Assembly (NCBI GenBank): GCA_963575745.1
Contig: CAUYUJ010003058.1
Span: 373,698 to 433,697, forward strand
DNA length: 60,000 nucleotides
DNA from: Prorocentrum cordatum
Lineage: Eukaryota > Sar > Dinophyceae > Prorocentrales > Prorocentraceae
Reading direction: 5' to 3'
The notes under the pieces were generated by a model. That model was not told where the DNA came from and did not search any database. It saw nothing but the letters and a program-made list of their open reading frames with translations. The position numbers and the translations under genes were made by a program. This document shows positions 56,700 to 60,000 of this stretch, piece after piece. How positions within the stretch are numbered: position 1 is the stretch's first letter; the number at the start of each line of letters is the position of its first letter.

Positions 56700-57605
56700 T
56701 TGGGCTCAGCTGATGGGCGATCAGGAACAGGACATCAACCTGAACACGACGACATTGATGGCGATATAATTGCGCAGCTGTGTGACAATGTGCCGCCGCC
56801 AGCGCAGGGGCGCAAGCGAGGACGGCGCCCAGTGATACCAGATGAGTTTGGAGGCATCTGTGCGTTCGCCATCTCGTCGGCTTGAAAGATTTCAGACCGC
56901 AGTGTGTTGGAACCAACAGGGCTCTTTCAACGAAGGTACGTGCACGCGATAGCTCTTGGCCACTGGGACATAGTGAGAGCAGGCAAGTTCGGTTTAGAGA
57001 AAGATGGACACGGAGCCATAGAATTATTTGATGAGATGCAGCGTGTTCCAAAAGACAACATAACGGTTGCCACAATGTATCGGAAGATCACTTTGTCGAC
57101 TTTCCGATGATTCCTTGAATTGCCGTATGGGTTTGTGAATGCATGGAAGTTTTGCAAGACCCGCCGGCGCGAGGATCCCATATATGAGACCGACGCCCAA
57201 CATGAAGCCCCATGTGTGAGGTTGGTGGCGATGTGGGCAGGGACCCAGAGCATGAACGTGATTGACCTTCCAATCGTGTCTGTCTTCGCTTCTGCGGAGC
57301 ATGCTTCGCAATTTTAAAACAGCAGTCGGATCCTCAAATGCGTGCCTCTTTCGGACAAGTGCCGCTTTGGAAAACATCTGTTGCCGAATGGTCCAACACC
57401 CGAAGAAGCTCGATATTGGAGGTGTTGTTTTTCATCGGATTGTCCGCCACGTTCGGTGAGAAGAGCTGGGAACTTTGAGAGTGAGGCACAGCCGAATGTT
57501 TCAGATCAGTTCGATTGCATTCCAGCTCACATCGTTGTTGACTTCTTGGAGGCGACTCGGAACCAGACGAATCTACGTTTCGCCCGGCCTGTGCAGAAAG
57601 CCTAG
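56700..57605 (+). pseudogene. unidentified coding-like fragments (lower GC)
   Basis: Composition is less GC-rich than the neighbours. One frame gives DIIAQLCDNVPPPAQGRKRG to 56885; another from 56904 gives LGHWDIVRAGKFGLEKDGHG to 57110. A third, at 57120-57317, has VRLVAMWAGTQSM, and a fourth, at 57342-57605, has EEARYWRCCFSSDCPPRSV followed by SDQFDCIPAHIVVDFLEATR. The spaced Cys pairs in the last (CRFGK, YWRCC, SDC) could be a zinc-ribbon like that at the start of IS1595-type transposases, but this is a guess. The fragments may be one decayed ORF. Confidence 0.3.
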
Positions 57606-57779
57606 GCTAATATCTTTTCTGGCCACGACGTAGAGCACTCCCAGAAATTCTAGACGCTTCGCGTATCCCCACCAGCCCGTCCAGAAATGAGCCCCAGGGG
57701 AGTGGAGGTGATGAGGGAAGCGGGGGAGCATGCAGAAGAACAAAGAGCGGGTTGAGCCGCCATACGCCCCAAGAGGGGG

Positions 57780-58019
57780 AGGATGTAGGAGGAGTCGTCG
57801 TCGTCGGAGTAGGAGGAGGAAGACGAGGAACAGGAGGAGGAGCAGGAGGAGGGGGAGGAGGAGGAGGAGGAGGAGGAGGAGGAAGATGAGGAGGAGGAGA
57901 TGGAGGAGGGCGAGGACGAGGAGGACGAGAAGGAGGAGGAGGAGGAGGAGAAGGAGGAGGCGGAGGAGGGAGGAGGGGGAGGAGGGAGGAGGAAGAAAGA
58001 GGAGGAGGAGGAGGACAAT
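57780..58019. repeat. GGA-rich polypurine tract
   Basis: About 240 bp of GGA/GAA/GGC triplets, giving poly-Arg and poly-Glu frames only. It directly precedes the higher-order repeat. Confidence 0.9.
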
Positions 58020-59035
58020 GGCGAGCTTGGGGGCCTCTTGGGCCGTCTTTGGGGCCTCTTGGCGGTCCCGGGGGCCTCTTGCGTATCTCGGGGAGCCTCT
58101 TGCGGCCTCTTGGGGGTCTCTTGGGGGCCTCTTGGAGGCCTCTTGGGAGCCTTTTGGGGCCTCTTGGGGCCCTCTTGGGACGCTCTTGGGGCGCTCTTGG
58201 GAGCCTTCGAGGCGCTCTTGGGGCCATCTTGGAGGAGATCTATCAAAGAAGGGGGGGTCCCCAATTAGCGCTGCCCCTCTAGAGTGCCTCGAGTCGCCTC
58301 TTGGGCTCCCCAAGAGGCCAAAATCCTTACAAAACCTATGGAAAATCAATGTTTTTTGCTTTCTCGCATTTTCGCTCTTGGAGCCTTCTTGGGCCATCTT
58401 GGGAGCCTCTTGGGGCCTCTTGGGGGTCTCTTGGGAGCCTTTTGGAGGCCTCTTGGGCGCCTCTTGGCGTCTCTTGGAGCCTCTTGGGGTTCTCTTGGGG
58501 CGCTCTTGGGGCGCTCTTGGGTGCCTTCGGGGTGCTCATGGCGCCATCTTGGAGGAGATCTATCAAAGAAGGGTGGAGCTTTAATTAGCCCCGCCCCTCT
58601 AGAGTGCCTCGAGTCGCCTCTTGGGCCCCCCCCCAAGAAGCCAAAACCCGTCCAAAACCTACAGAAAATCATTGTTTTTTGCTTTCTCGCCTTTTCGCTC
58701 TTGGAGCCGTCTTGGGCCATATTGGATTCTCTTGGGGCCTCTTGGGAGTCTCTTGGGAGCCTCTTGGAGGCATCTTGGGCGCCTCTTGGGGCCCTCTTGG
58801 GGCGCTCTTGGGGCGCTCTTGGGGCGCTCTTGGGAGCCTTCGGGGCGCTCTTGGGGCCATGTTGGGAATATATATCAAAGAAGGGGGGAGCCTCAATTAG
58901 CCTCGCCCCTCTAGAGTGCCTCGGATCGCCTCTTGGGCCCCCCCAAGAGGCCAAAATCCTTCCAAAACCTAAGGAAAATCAATGTTTTGTGCTTTCTCGC
59001 CTTTTCGCTCTTGGAGCAGTCTTGGGCCATCTTGG
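58020..59035. repeat. higher-order repeat, about 315 bp units, inverted family
   Basis: Three-plus units of CTCTTGGGGCC-type modules with a conserved non-modular part: CTCTAGAGTGCCTCG at about 58278, 58598 and 58911, and GCTTTCTCGC at 58359, 58681 and 58991 (spacing 310-322 bp). It is the inverse orientation of the 31420-32930 family. The Leu/Gly/Trp-rich frames are repeat artefacts. Confidence 0.9.
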
Positions 59036-59728
59036 GCGTCCCAACGCGTCGCGGAACGCCCCGTCCAGGTCAGTGGGGAGGGGTAAGGGGAGGGGTAAAC
59101 CCCTCCCCGAAGGGAAAGAAGGGGGGTTGGCAGAGGAAACGCTCTAGACCACCTACGCCCTAAAGGGCTGGTGGGACTACGATTGCAACAAGCACGTGCA
59201 GTCGCAACGCCATCCAACGAACACAATTTCGAACTTGTATTCCGCTTCGTTCTCCTTCTCCCCCTCGTCCCCTCATCCCCTTCGCCCGCATCCTCCTTTT
59301 CATCCTCCTCCTCTTCCTCCTCCCCCTCCTCCCCCCTATCCTCCTCTCCCCTACCGGCCGTTCTCCCTCCCTGCGAACAACGACAAACGGCCTCGGCGGC
59401 GTAGTCGACGACGGCGGCGGCTGCGGTGGCGGCGGCGGAGACGAAAAATCCGACTGACGATGATTACGACGACGACGGCGACGACGACCACGACGACGAC
59501 GACGACAATGACGCCCCCACTACTTGTCCTGGGGCGCGCTTTGGCCAGAATGTCGAGGCGAATCATACTGTGGGCACGAGGGCGAGGCCCAGAGAGGGAA
59601 ACAAATGCCCGCCTGGTGGACGACGACGGCGACGGCAAACGAAGACGATGACGACGACGCCGACGACGACGACGTAGACGACGCCACCGCCGCCGACGAC
59701 GACGACGACGACGCCGACGCCGACGCCG

Positions 59729-59783
<55 letters not shown>

Positions 59784-60000
59784 CGTCGGCAGCGTCGGCG
59801 GCGGCGGCTGCGGCGGCGACGACGACGACGATGACAGTGGCAACCAACGACGACCGTGGGCGTCGTCGTCGGCGTCGGCGCCATCTCTCCTCGAGGAGGA
59901 GGAGCGCGCCCCTAGAGGGGAAGCAGGAGCAGGAGCCAGAGCGCGCCTCGACGGAAACGGCGCCGAGCGGTGACGACGGCGGTGGCGGCGACAACGACGA
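59036..60000. repeat. C/T-rich spacer and GAC/CGA array
   Basis: 59230-59380 is C/T-rich. 59450-59520 and 59640-59830 are nearly pure (GAC)n with ATG/GCG variants, giving poly-Asp, poly-Arg or poly-Ser/Val frames. No gene is seen; the array runs towards the window end. Confidence 0.85.

Noticed and set aside
1-60000. tRNA, rRNA, snRNA, CRISPR or bacterial operon signals
   Set aside because: I saw no cloverleaf with A/B boxes, no rRNA core motif, no spaced direct repeats of CRISPR type and no Shine-Dalgarno-linked gene clusters; a dedicated search (tRNAscan-SE, Infernal) would be needed for small RNAs.

Overview
This window is eukaryotic, and the best fit is a nuclear scaffold from a dinoflagellate; I cannot name the species. 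The evidence is a GC-rich genome with very low gene density and vast simple-sequence arrays, retroelement domain combinations that I associate with dinoflagellates (tyrosine recombinase plus methyltransferase-like domains), and a ribosomal-protein retropseudogene preceded by a relic resembling the dinoflagellate trans-spliced leader. I see no rRNA, tRNA, CRISPR array or bacterial operon. Family assignments rest on motifs read by eye; no database search was run.

Layout. 1-13.7 kb is satellite DNA: TAC/GTA trinucleotide arrays, an 89-bp minisatellite (1.6-3.16 kb), a 2.5-kb island flanked by terminal inverted repeats (6.07-8.61 kb), a degenerate CACTACT-like array (11.76-13.2 kb) and C/G homopolymer DNA. 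13.7-18.9 kb holds an unrecognised frame-broken coding region with a PHD-like zinc finger, a coiled coil and long helical domains. 18.9-23.0 kb is mostly featureless.

23.06-31.30 kb is the centrepiece: a minus-strand retrotransposon of the tyrosine-recombinase class (DIRS/Ngaro/PAT-like). It has split direct repeats (A1 - genes - B1 - A2 - B2), gag, an RT/RNase H pol, a tyrosine recombinase with recognisable catalytic residues, and an extra membrane-protein ORF. A C5-methyltransferase-like domain lies inside the RT, between palm motifs B and C. Gag and pol are in one frame separated by a single TAG.

31.3-45.3 kb is repeats (TA tracts, a 355-bp higher-order repeat, a 73-bp tandem repeat, dispersed 80-85 bp units) and compositionally biased spacer. 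45.3-51.4 kb carries a second, plus-strand tyrosine-recombinase retroelement in decay (gag, RT, RNase H, recombinase, then a methyltransferase-like domain), with changes at residues expected to be catalytic. 52.9-56.1 kb has LINE-like RT remnants and a processed pseudogene of ribosomal protein eS6, which starts after a spliced-leader relic and runs directly into LINE-like sequence, as a template-switch chimera would. 56.7-57.6 kb has unidentified coding-like fragments. 57.8-60 kb is polypurine DNA, a higher-order repeat inverted relative to the 31-33 kb copy, and a GAC array.

No ordinary host gene with an intact frame was found. The window is best read as satellite DNA invaded by retroelements. 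Some frame breaks sit in mononucleotide runs and may be length errors in the assembly; others (in-frame stops, an 11-bp duplication) look like true lesions.
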